A stretch of 64,000 nucleotides of DNA from positions 144,352 through 208,351 of the forward strand of contig NZ_BNBY01000011.1 in NCBI RefSeq assembly GCF_014656195.1, given 5' to 3'. The DNA is from Kitasatospora xanthocidica. Lineage in GTDB: Bacteria > Actinomycetota > Actinomycetes > Streptomycetales > Streptomycetaceae. Positions 34,015-41,596 of this stretch are shown in pieces. Under the pieces are notes generated by a model. The model was given only the letters and a program-made list of their open reading frames with translations. It searched no databases and was not told where the DNA came from. The translations under genes and the position numbers were made by a program. How positions within the stretch are numbered: the first letter of the stretch is position 1; each line of letters begins with the position of its first letter.

Positions 34015-34920
34015 CTACTGGCCGTCCGTCAGGGCGGCCTCCAGCTCGGCCGCCGAGGGCGGGTTGGCGCCCGGGCGGGAGACGGTCAGGGCGGCGGCCG
34101 TCACCGCGTGGGAGAGGCAGGTCGTGAGGTCGGCGGCGGTCGCGCGGGTGTGCAGGAGGGCGGCCATGAAGGAGTCCCCGGCGCCCACGGTGTCCGCCAC
34201 CGCGACCGGGACGGCCGCCGCCCCGACCCGCTCACCCTCCGCGCTGCGGGCGAACGCGCCCCCGGCGCCGAGGGTCACCGCGACCACGGCGGGGCCGAGG
34301 GCCAGCCAGCGCTCGGCGACCGCGTCCGGGCGCTCGCCCGGGTACAGCCAGGCCAGGTCCTCGTCGCTCGCCTTGACCAGGTCGCTCAGGGCCACGCAGC
34401 GCTCGACCCGCCGGACGGCCTCGGCCCGCTCCCCCATCAGCGCGGGGCGCACATTGGGGTCGTAGCTGATCTCCGCCCGATCGCGCCACCGCTCCACCAG
34501 CGCCAGCACCGCCGCGGCGCCCGGCTGGGTGACCGCGCCGATCGAGCCGATGTGGACCGCGGTGGGCGCCTCCGCGAGCTCGGCCGCCGCCACTGCGGTG
34601 AACGGCAGCGTCCAGCCGATGTCGAAGGCGTACTCGGCCCGCCCGTGCCCGTCCAGCCGGACCACGGCCGTGGGCGTCCGCTCGACCTCGGCGGCCCGTA
34701 CCCGCACGCCCGCCGACTCCAGGTGCGCCCGGATCAGCCGGCCGTCGGCGTCCGGTCCGAGCTCGGTGAGCAGCGTGGCCCGGCGGCCCAGCCTGGCCAG
34801 GCCGTACGCGACGTTCGCGGGGCTGCCACCGGGGTGCACCCGGTCCGGGGCGCCATCCGTACGGACGATGTCGGCCACGCACTCGCCGATCACCAGTACG
34901 TGCGAAGCTGGGCTGGTCAC
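34015..34920 (-). CDS. PfkB-family sugar kinase (fructokinase-like)
   Basis: A 301-residue ribokinase-fold kinase. The N-terminal PfkB signature GGSPANVAYGLARLG and the C-terminal VADTVGAGDSFMAALL, with the catalytic Asp in GAGD, are intact, and the lid includes EYAFDIGWT. Sequence style (VIGECVADIV, PGGSPANVA) is that of fructokinases, so ATP-dependent fructose phosphorylation is likely but not proven. GTG 34920 is chosen because AGGAG precedes it by five bases; ATG 34935 overlaps that site. No sugar transporter is linked. Confidence 0.87.
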   Translation of the reverse strand: MTSPASHVLVIGECVADIVRTDGAPDRVHPGGSPANVAYGLARLGRRATLLTELGPDADGRLIRAHLESAGVRVRAAEVERTPTAVVRLDGHGRAEYAFDIGWTLPFTAVAAAELAEAPTAVHIGSIGAVTQPGAAAVLALVERWRDRAEISYDPNVRPALMGERAEAVRRVERCVALSDLVKASDEDLAWLYPGERPDAVAERWLALGPAVVAVTLGAGGAFARSAEGERVGAAAVPVAVADTVGAGDSFMAALLHTRATAADLTTCLSHAVTAAALTVSRPGANPPSAAELEAALTDGQ

Positions 34921-35003
34921 GGCGGCTCCTGGCATCCGGTGGGGCGTCGGCTGGGCCGCCAGCCTACGGGGTGCGTCCGGGTGGGGCGCCAGGGCATGGA
35001 AGT

Positions 35004-35039
35004 ACGGCCGCCGGACCTGGCCAGGTCTCCGGCGGCCGT
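35004..35039. other. Strong hairpin in the pfkB/M1-peptidase divergent region
   Basis: Seventeen paired bases (ACGGCCGCCGGACCTGG with complement) interrupted by one 2-base bulge and with almost no loop. It lies 84 bp before the kinase start and 240 bp before the peptidase start, inside the 355-bp gap 34921-35275, which holds no gene. It resembles a terminator but serves neither neighbour; a regulatory RNA or remnant is possible. Confidence 0.6.
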
Positions 35040-35275
35040 GGCCCCGTCCGTCAGGGGACGAAGCACTTCCGACGTTAGACCGTGCCCGGGGGCCGCGCCA
35101 TCACCGTGGGCCGTCCGGGGGACGACGGAGTGTCGCCCGCTCCCTGTTCGCCGTTCCCCCTTGATCTCCGAATCGCGCCCGGCGGCGCCCGGCGGTCCAC
35201 TAGCATCCGTGCGCGGTCTTCCTGTCCCGGCGGCTCCCGCACCCGCTCCCCGCTGCTGAAATGCGGTGATCGCCC

Positions 35276-36793
35276 TTGCCCAGGCCCCGTACCGGTCTCC
35301 TCCTGTCGCTCGCGTTCAGCGCGGTGCTGCTGTCCGCGAGCGTTCCGACGGCCGGCGCCGTCGACGGGCTGGGCGATCCGGTCTTCCCCACGCTCGGGAA
35401 CACGGGGTACCGGGCGCTCGCCTACGACCTGGCCTTCGACTACCGGGCCGACAGCCGCACGGTGGACGCCACCGCCGTGATCACCGCCCGGCCCGACCGC
35501 ACCCTCGCCCACCTGGACCTGGACGCGCTCGGACTGTCCGTGCGCGCCGTCCGGGTCGACGGCCGCCCGGCCGGCTTCGCCACCCACGACGAGAAGCTGA
35601 CCGTCACCCCGGCCAGGCCGTTCCGCCGGGGCGTCACCACCGAGGTGACGGTCGAGTACACCGCCGATCCGCGGGCCGCGCTGCCGCACACGGGCTGGGT
35701 CCCCACCCCGGACGGCTTCGCGGTGGCCGGCCAGCCCAGGAGCGCGCACACCGTGTTCCCGTGCAACGACCACCCCGGCGACAAGGCGCGGTTCACCATC
35801 GCGGTGACCGCCCCGGACGGCCTGCTGGGCGTCGCCGGCGGCGAGTTGGCGCGGACCGAGCGGCACGGCGACGGCCGCACCACCCGCCGGTACGTCTCCG
35901 CCGAACCGATGGCCACCGAGGTGGTGCAGGTCTCGGTCGGCGACTACACCGTCCGCGAGCGCACCGGACCGCACGGGCTGACGCTGCGCGACGTCGTGCC
36001 GACCGCCCGCGCCGCCGAGCTGGAACCCGCGCTGGACCTCACCGCCGACCAACTCAGCTGGGCCGAGGCGCACCTGGGGCGCTTCCCGTTCCGGACCTAC
36101 GGCCTCATGCCGGCCAACACCGACGACCCCGCCGCGTTCGCGTTCACCGGCCTGGAGACCCAGACCCTGACCCTCTACAAGCCGAACTTCCTGCGCCAGC
36201 CGGAGGCGGCGATCGGCTCGCACATGATGCACGAACTGGTGCACTCCTGGTTCGGCGACAGCGTCTCCCCCGCCCGCTGGTCCGACCTCTGGCTGAACGA
36301 GGGTCACGCCGACTACTACGGCCTGCTCTACCGCTACGAGCGCGGCTGGCCGGACAGCGCGGGCCACACCACCCTGGTCGACCGGATGCGCCAGGTCTAC
36401 GGCCTCGGCGACCAGTGGCGCCACGACTCCGGGCCGGTCGCCGCCCCGGACGCCGCCGACCTCTTCGACAGCCAGCGCTACACCGGCGGGACACTGGTGC
36501 TGTTCGCGCTGCGCGAGAAGGTCGGCGCCGACACCTTCGACCGGATCGAACGCACCTTCCTGAGCCGCTTCCAGTACGGCAACGCGACCACCGAGGACTA
36601 CGTGCGCACCGCCTCCGAGGTGTCCGGGCAGGACCTGGGCGGGTTCCTCCACGACTGGCTGTACGGGCTGCGCACACCTCCGATGCCTGGGCACCCGGAC
36701 TGGACGGTGGCGCCCGTCGGCGCGGGAGCCGCTCCGGGCGAGGCCCGGGCGGCGGACGGGACGGGGGTGGCCCGGGGCTCCGGAACGCTCTGA
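35276..36793 (+). CDS. Secreted M1-family zinc metallopeptidase
   Basis: An exported aminopeptidase-like enzyme of 505 residues. A TTG start is the first possible in this frame and is followed by a good signal peptide (LLLSLAFSAVLLSASVPTAGA). The N-terminal beta domain is followed by the GLETQTLTLY substrate region, the zinc motif HELVH at SHMMHELVHSWFG, the third ligand in WLNEGHADYYG 19 residues later, and a Tyr in the GGTLVLFALREKVG region. The C-terminal helical domain is short, as in the secreted actinomycete branch. The role is extracellular peptide use. A GC hairpin follows. Confidence 0.88.
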   Translation: MPRPRTGLLLSLAFSAVLLSASVPTAGAVDGLGDPVFPTLGNTGYRALAYDLAFDYRADSRTVDATAVITARPDRTLAHLDLDALGLSVRAVRVDGRPAGFATHDEKLTVTPARPFRRGVTTEVTVEYTADPRAALPHTGWVPTPDGFAVAGQPRSAHTVFPCNDHPGDKARFTIAVTAPDGLLGVAGGELARTERHGDGRTTRRYVSAEPMATEVVQVSVGDYTVRERTGPHGLTLRDVVPTARAAELEPALDLTADQLSWAEAHLGRFPFRTYGLMPANTDDPAAFAFTGLETQTLTLYKPNFLRQPEAAIGSHMMHELVHSWFGDSVSPARWSDLWLNEGHADYYGLLYRYERGWPDSAGHTTLVDRMRQVYGLGDQWRHDSGPVAAPDAADLFDSQRYTGGTLVLFALREKVGADTFDRIERTFLSRFQYGNATTEDYVRTASEVSGQDLGGFLHDWLYGLRTPPMPGHPDWTVAPVGAGAAPGEARAADGTGVARGSGTL

Positions 36794-36801
36794 CGGCGCG
36801 A

Positions 36802-36826
36802 CCGGGGCGGCTGTCGCACGCCCCGG
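36802..36826 (+). terminator. Probable terminator after the M1 peptidase gene
   Basis: CCGGGGCG and CGCCCCGG pair in a perfect 8-bp stem with a 9-base loop, nine bases after the stop. The remaining sequence to 37084 (about 260 bp) holds no recognisable gene. Confidence 0.6.
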
Positions 36827-37084
36827 CGCACCGGTGTGCGTCCGGTCGCGGCGTGCGCGCCCTGACCGGCAGGGGCTGGTGGGGCCATGGTGGTTCCCAC
36901 GGCCCGCCCGCCGTCCGGCCTGAGTCCCGGCCGGCGCGCGGGCCGTCCAGCTCTCGGCCGCCCGACTGTCCGCCGCCCGGTCGCCGTCCGCCCGTCCGCG
37001 TCGGCCCGAGCCCGATTGTCAGTGGCCGCTGCTAGCGTTCCCCACACGATCGAGGAACGGTCGTGGAGCGAACGGGGGCTGTCC

Positions 37085-37513
37085 ATGGGTGTCGAGCTGA
37101 GGGAGTTCGGGGTCGGGGTCTACGACCGCTGGACGGCGCTGTGGAACGGCGAGTTGGAGCTGGCCGAGAAGATCATGGCGCCCGACTTCACCCTGCGGTA
37201 CACGCAGGCGGGGTCGGAGGTGTTCGACGAGGTGCGGACGCCGGCGGGGCTGGCCGAGGTGATCCGGCAGTGGCACGCCAAGCGGTCGGAGCTGCGGTTC
37301 GCGGCCGAGGGCGTCGCGGTGGTCGACCTGGAGTCGGTCGACGGGGTGGTGTCGGGTCTGGTGGCCCGGCCGTACCTGGCGAGCTTCTCCGACGGCGAGG
37401 GCGGAGTGGTGGCGCGCAGCGGGACGGACACCCTGCGGATCGAGGACGGGCTGATAACCGAGGTGTGGTCGGTCTCCTCCGGCTCCGCCGGGCGGACCTT
37501 CTACCGCGCCTGA
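37085..37513 (+). CDS. SnoaL/NTF2-like protein
   Basis: A 142-residue protein of the NTF2-like fold. It has an N-terminal helix and VYDRWTALWNGELELAEKIMAPDFTL, then alternating strands ending in DTLRIEDGLITEVWSVS, the characteristic last-strand motif of SnoaL-like polyketide cyclases and related proteins. No catalytic set can be assigned from sequence, so it may be an enzyme or a binding protein. It is a single gene, with GGGGG ahead of the ATG as a weak ribosome site. Confidence 0.78.
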   Translation: MGVELREFGVGVYDRWTALWNGELELAEKIMAPDFTLRYTQAGSEVFDEVRTPAGLAEVIRQWHAKRSELRFAAEGVAVVDLESVDGVVSGLVARPYLASFSDGEGGVVARSGTDTLRIEDGLITEVWSVSSGSAGRTFYRA

Positions 37514-37619
37514 CGCACCGTCTGCGCGTGCGTGCCGGAGGTGCGCGACGGGGGGTGTGCGGGGCGGCACGCGCGGGCCGTTCCCGTAACCCTTCCGGCG
37601 CAGCGTCGTTGGACCGGCC

Positions 37620-37856
37620 ATGAAGAAGCGCAGCATGCTCGCCGTCGCCTCGCTCGCCGTGGGTGTCGTGGCCTCCCTCACCGCGCCCAGTGCGCACGCC
37701 AGCGCCGTGGGCGGCCAGGAGGGACTGCCCGGGCCGCTGAGCAGCGCGCCCGACGTGGTGCCGGGCCAGGTCGGCGACGCGGGCGGGGTCGTCGGCCAGG
37801 CCACGGGCTACGTGACCGGCTCGGCGGACGGGCTGGTCGGGGTCACCCCCGCCTAG
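37620..37856 (+). CDS. Small secreted protein
   Basis: A 78-residue protein. A signal peptide (MKKRSMLAVASLAVGVVASLTAPSAHA) leaves about 50 mature residues rich in Gly, Val and Pro (LPGPLSSAPDVVPGQVGDAGG). There is no Cys, so it is not a chaplin or a disulfide peptide. Similar short secreted proteins are common in streptomycetes, without known function. No ribosome site is evident. It converges on the sigma-CAP gene. Confidence 0.72.
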   Translation: MKKRSMLAVASLAVGVVASLTAPSAHASAVGGQEGLPGPLSSAPDVVPGQVGDAGGVVGQATGYVTGSADGLVGVTPA

Positions 37857-37910
37857 TCCCGTCCGCTCCGCTCCGCTCCGTTCCGGTGCTGTCCGCTCCG
37901 GGCGGGCTGT

Positions 37911-39527
37911 TCAGGACATCGGCGCTCCGAGGTCCTGGGTCCAGTAGGGGGTGCCGGCCTGGCTGGTCGCGAGGCCGACGCCGATGTCCTTGAAGCCGCA
38001 GTCGAGCATGTTCGACTGGTGGATGCCGCCGTCCATCCAGCGGGTGAAGACGGCGGCCGGGGTGGTCGGGCCCCGGTCGAGGTTCTCGCCCCACTGGGAC
38101 CAGCGATAGCCGGCGGCGGTGATCCGGGCGTCGGTGCGGACACCGTCCGGGTTGACGTGGTCGAAGAAGCCGCGGGTGGCCATGTCGTCCGCGTGCTTCT
38201 GGGCGGCGCTGTGCAGCCTGGGGTCGATCCGCAGCGGGGCGCAACCGGCCTTGGCGCGTTCGGCGTTGACCAGGTCCACCAGCTGGCGCTCGGGGTTGGG
38301 CGCCGGCGGGGCGCTGATGGTCCGGGTCGCGGTCGGTGTGGCGGTGGGCGTCGGGGTCTGGGTCGGGGTCTCCGTGGGCGTCGGGGTGGGCGCCGGCGAG
38401 GGGACGACGGCCACGGGTGCGGCCGCGACCGTCGGGGTGTCCCGGGCGGCGACCGGGGCGGTCGTCTCCGGCCCGACCACCTGCGGCGGCTCGCCGTGCT
38501 GCGGCCAGACCAGCGCGAGGGTGGTCACGGCCACCGCGGCGGCCGCGCCGCTCACCAGGACGGCCTTGCGGGCCGCGGTGCCGGCCCAGCCCCCGTGTGC
38601 TCCCGCACCGGCGTGCGCGCCCGCTCCCGTGCCGGAGCCGGCTCCCGTACCCGAACCGAGTCCGGCACCCGAGCCGGCTCCGGCCGCGGCGCTCTGGGCA
38701 GCGGTCTGGGCAGCCACGGTGGCGGCGGTGTGCTGGAAGTGGAGCAGGAGGGGCGAGCCGAGCGGGATCGGCACCAGCACGAGGCCGGCCAGCAGGGCCT
38801 CGGCGGGGTAGAGGTCGCGGCCGAGGCCGTCGCAGCCGGCGCAGCTGCGGATGTGGCGGGCGATCCGCTTGCGCCAGACCGAGTTCGGGGTGCCGTCGAA
38901 GCCGGCGGTGAGTTCGGTCAGGTCGGGGCAGCGCGGGTAGGCGCCGAGCGCGCGGACGACGACGCGGCCGGCTTCGAGCTGCTTCTTCATCCGCTGGACG
39001 CGGACGGCGGTGTGCGCCGTGCTCAGGTCGAGGGCCTCGGCGAGCTCGGCGCGGGTGAGGTCGCCCGCGGCCTCCAGCCACCACAGCGAGAGCAGTTCGC
39101 GGTCGTCCGGATCGAGCCAGCGGGTCGCCTCGGCGACCTCGCGGCGCTGGCCGGAGAGGCCGAGCCGCAGGATGGTGAGGTCGGTGAAGTCGGCCCTGGG
39201 GTCGGCGACCTCCCAGGTCTCGTCCAGTCCGCCGACGGCCTGCTGCTGGCCGGCCGCGTGGCGGCGACGGATCTGGTTCATGGTGATGGCGACCAGCCAG
39301 GACCGGAAGGACTCCGGGTCGCGGAGCCCGTCCAGTCCGTCGAGGGCGCGGATCATGGTCTCCTGCGCGACGTCGTCCACGTCGGCGTGGCCGCCGAGGG
39401 CGCGGCCGGCCACGTTGTAGACGAGCGGCAGCCAGGTGGCGACCAGCGCCTCCTGGGCCTGCCGGTCGCCGGCCTGCGCCGCGAGCACCAGGGTGCTCCC
39501 GGTCCTGTTCTGCACATCAGCGTTCAT
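37911..39527 (-). CDS. ECF-type sigma factor fused to zinc finger, membrane helix and extracellular CAP domain
   Basis: A 538-residue mosaic. Residues 12-90 are sigma region 2 (DDVAQETMIRALDGL, SWLVAITMNQIRRR), and 128-185 region 4 (LLSLWWLEAAGDLTRAELAEAL, then STAHTAVRVQRMKK). Residues 195-235 hold an anti-sigma-like zinc finger H225-x3-C229-x2-C232. A Gly/Ala/Ser linker leads to a transmembrane helix at 322-341, a Pro/Thr linker follows to 410, and a CAP/SCP domain fills 412-536 with H445, E481 (WGEN) and H503. Topology puts sigma inside and CAP outside. ATG 39527 has GGAG at 8 bases. An upstream element shared with the neighbouring CAP gene suggests autoregulation. Each domain is clear; how the sigma part is released is unknown. 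Confidence 0.92.
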   Translation of the reverse strand: MNADVQNRTGSTLVLAAQAGDRQAQEALVATWLPLVYNVAGRALGGHADVDDVAQETMIRALDGLDGLRDPESFRSWLVAITMNQIRRRHAAGQQQAVGGLDETWEVADPRADFTDLTILRLGLSGQRREVAEATRWLDPDDRELLSLWWLEAAGDLTRAELAEALDLSTAHTAVRVQRMKKQLEAGRVVVRALGAYPRCPDLTELTAGFDGTPNSVWRKRIARHIRSCAGCDGLGRDLYPAEALLAGLVLVPIPLGSPLLLHFQHTAATVAAQTAAQSAAAGAGSGAGLGSGTGAGSGTGAGAHAGAGAHGGWAGTAARKAVLVSGAAAAVAVTTLALVWPQHGEPPQVVGPETTAPVAARDTPTVAAAPVAVVPSPAPTPTPTETPTQTPTPTATPTATRTISAPPAPNPERQLVDLVNAERAKAGCAPLRIDPRLHSAAQKHADDMATRGFFDHVNPDGVRTDARITAAGYRWSQWGENLDRGPTTPAAVFTRWMDGGIHQSNMLDCGFKDIGVGLATSQAGTPYWTQDLGAPMS

Positions 39528-39595
39528 GGTCCGCACTCCGAATTGCCGTGTTTCCGTCCGCCGCTGCCTCCTCGGAGACCTGTGGGGAGTGATCA

Positions 39596-39618
39596 GATAA
39601 CAACAATGTGCGCGGAAT
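39596..39618 (-). promoter_or_regulatory. Shared promoter-like element upstream of the sigma-CAP gene
   Basis: On the minus strand: ATTC-N12-TGTTATC, its 3' edge 69 bases before the start codon. The same two blocks with the same spacing occur upstream of the next CAP gene at 40784-40806. The spacing fits an ECF sigma promoter with -35 and -10 parts. Confidence 0.6.
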
Positions 39619-39738
39619 CGGAAAATCGGACCGCCCCGGGGCCCGGAACGGGGCCACGGGTCAGGTCACGGGTCAGGCCGGGCGGGCGGGTCGGGGGTAC
39701 GTGGAAGCGGGTCGGGCCGGTTGCCGGGCCGGGCTCGG

Positions 39739-40713
39739 TCAGGCCGGGGCGGCGAACACCTGGGTCCACCACGGGCCGCCCGACCCGGTCCGCACACCCA
39801 CCCCGAGCTGCTTGAACGAGCAGTTCAGGATGTTGGCGCGGTGACCGGGGCTGTTCATCCAGGCGTCCATCACGGCGGCCGGGTCCTTCTGCCCGCGGGC
39901 GATGTTCTCGCCCCAGGTGCTCCAGCGGTAGCCGGTCGCCTCGATCCGGTGGTCGGCGTGGTAGCCCTCGGGGCTCGCGTGGTCGAAGTAGTTGCGGTCG
40001 GCCATGTCGTCACTGTGCGACTGGGCCGCGGTGGCCAGCCTGGGCTCGGCGGCGACCGGCCCGCAGCCGGCCTTGGCGCGCTCGGCGTTGACCAGGTCCA
40101 CGACCGCCTGGGCGTCGGAGGGAGCCGCGCCACCGCCCACCGGGGCGGTGGCGGTGCGCCGGGCGGTGGTCGGCGCGGCGGCCGCCGTCCTGGACGCGCT
40201 CGCGGTCGCCTTGGCGGCGGAGGCCGAGGCGGTGGGGGTCGGGGTCGGGGTCGGGGTGGCGGTGGCCGAGGCCGTCGGGGTGGCCGGGGCGGTGGCGGTG
40301 GGCGTGGCCAGGGCGCTCGGGGTGGCGGCCGGGTCGGTCGTGCTCGGCCCGGCCGACGGCACCGCCGCGCCCAGGTCCGCGCCCCCGGCGCCGGGGACCT
40401 GGATGCCCTCGTGGGTGCCGATCTCGGCGGCGATCAGCGCGTCGGCGGCCATCGCCTGGCCCATGGTGTCCCGGTCGGTCTGCTTGCCGCCGTACGCCGC
40501 GTAGCCGGCGCCGGCCAGCGCGGCGATCAGCCCCGTCCCGGCGACCGCCGCGACGACGGCGGTGACCGGCACGAACCCGCCGCGCCGCCCCCGACGGCCC
40601 CGCCCGGCGTGCCGGTCGGCGGCCCGCCGCGCGGCCCGGCCACCGGCCCGGCCACCCGTGCCGCCGTCGTCACCGGTCGCCGGGAGGATGGTCGTCCTGT
40701 CGTCGCTGTTCAC
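39739..40713 (-). CDS. Membrane-anchored CAP/SCP-domain protein
   Basis: A 324-residue protein. The first 46 residues are cytoplasmic and very basic (RAARRAADRHAGRGRRGRRGG). A transmembrane helix spans 47-75, a Thr/Pro/Ala linker runs to about 195, and a CAP domain fills 200-322 with the CAP set H233, E269 (WGEN) and H291 (SPGHRANIL). The CAP domain is very similar to that of the downstream sigma-CAP protein. The two genes are 211 bp apart on the same strand and share the ATTC-N12-TGTTATC element. Bacterial CAP proteins are extracellular and of largely unknown function. GTG 40713 has only a weak ribosome site. Confidence 0.88.
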   Translation of the reverse strand: MNSDDRTTILPATGDDGGTGGRAGGRAARRAADRHAGRGRRGRRGGFVPVTAVVAAVAGTGLIAALAGAGYAAYGGKQTDRDTMGQAMAADALIAAEIGTHEGIQVPGAGGADLGAAVPSAGPSTTDPAATPSALATPTATAPATPTASATATPTPTPTPTASASAAKATASASRTAAAAPTTARRTATAPVGGGAAPSDAQAVVDLVNAERAKAGCGPVAAEPRLATAAQSHSDDMADRNYFDHASPEGYHADHRIEATGYRWSTWGENIARGQKDPAAVMDAWMNSPGHRANILNCSFKQLGVGVRTGSGGPWWTQVFAAPA

Positions 40714-40783
40714 GTCGTCACACTTTCTGCTCCGGGGCCGGCTGTCGGGTGCCGACACCTGGGAGACCTCCCGGCGGCGCGCC

Positions 40784-40806
40784 GATAACAGAAAGTCCGA
40801 ACGAAT
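40784..40806 (-). promoter_or_regulatory. Shared promoter-like element upstream of the CAP gene
   Basis: ATTC-N12-TGTTATC on the minus strand, its 3' edge 71 bases before the GTG. It is the partner of the site at 39596-39618; the 12-base interval differs in sequence but not in length, which argues for selection on the two blocks. Confidence 0.6.
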
Positions 40807-40828
40807 GTCCGGCGGGACGGTCACGTCC

Positions 40829-41308
40829 TCAGCGCACCGCGGTGTCCGGGGCCATGTCGTAGGTGAGGAACGGGGTCCGGGTGGCGACCTGGTCGTACTT
40901 GGCGCGGGCCCGGTAGTTGGTCTCGGAGGTGATCCAGCGGACGGTGACCCAGCCGCGCTCGGCGGCGATCTCCCGCAGCCGGGCCAGCAGCAGGTCCACC
41001 GCCCCGCCGCCGCGCACCTCCGGCGCGACGAAGAGATCGTCCAGGAAGCACCCGACGGCTCCGTGCAGCGGCCGGGCGAACGGCCGGTAGTGGGCGAGGC
41101 CGACCGGCCGCCCCTCGCCGTCCCGGACCAGCAGCCCGTCCAGCTCGTGGGCCGGATCCCGGAGCCAGGACCACACCAGCTCCGCCTTCTCGTCCGGGCA
41201 CGGCACCCGGTAGAAGTCGCAGTACCCGCGGAAGAGTTCACGCCAGGCGGCGAACTCGTCGGCCTCGGGCGCGCCGACGCTCCAGCGGTCGGCGGGGGTG
41301 CTGCTCAT
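40829..41308 (-). CDS. GNAT-family N-acetyltransferase
   Basis: A 159-residue acetyltransferase. The acetyl-CoA binding region FVAPEVRGGGAVDLLLARLREIA and the final WITSETNYRARAKYDQVA with the catalytic-region Tyr match the GNAT fold. ATG 41308 has GAGGAG at six bases; the longer frame to 41545 is not supported. It is transcribed in the same direction as the MFS/ArsR pair upstream but is separated from it by 288 bp, so it is probably independent. The substrate is unknown. Confidence 0.85.
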   Translation of the reverse strand: MSSTPADRWSVGAPEADEFAAWRELFRGYCDFYRVPCPDEKAELVWSWLRDPAHELDGLLVRDGEGRPVGLAHYRPFARPLHGAVGCFLDDLFVAPEVRGGGAVDLLLARLREIAAERGWVTVRWITSETNYRARAKYDQVATRTPFLTYDMAPDTAVR

Positions 41309-41596
41309 CTCGGTCTCCTCGGGGTCACGGCGTTTCGCGGCCCCCAGCATGACGCCCCGTCGCCCCGCCACCGATCTCCACCCCGGCCAAGACCGCCGGC
41401 CCCGCGCTCCACTCCGGCACGTGGCAGCCGGGCGGTGCCGGAGCGGTCCCGAGGGGGTGGGCCACCCGCCGTCGGTCCGGGGGCATCCCGGCGGAGCCGA
41501 GGACGACGGGGATTGACGGGGATCGACGGGGATGCGCCTGGCCACCCGGGAACGCCGGGCTTGGGCTCGGCGCTGGCTCGACGGCCTCGCGAAGCC
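41309..41596. other. Gene-free region with short repeats
   Basis: No supportable gene. GACGGGGAT occurs three times at 10-bp intervals around 41513-41535, the same kind of minisatellite as elsewhere in the window. Confidence 0.5.

Noticed and set aside
40713..41241. Longer N-terminus for the CAP protein
   Set aside because: The upstream frame to 41241 is antisense-like Arg/Pro/Ala sequence overlapping the GNAT gene; GTG 40713 begins the protein-like part.
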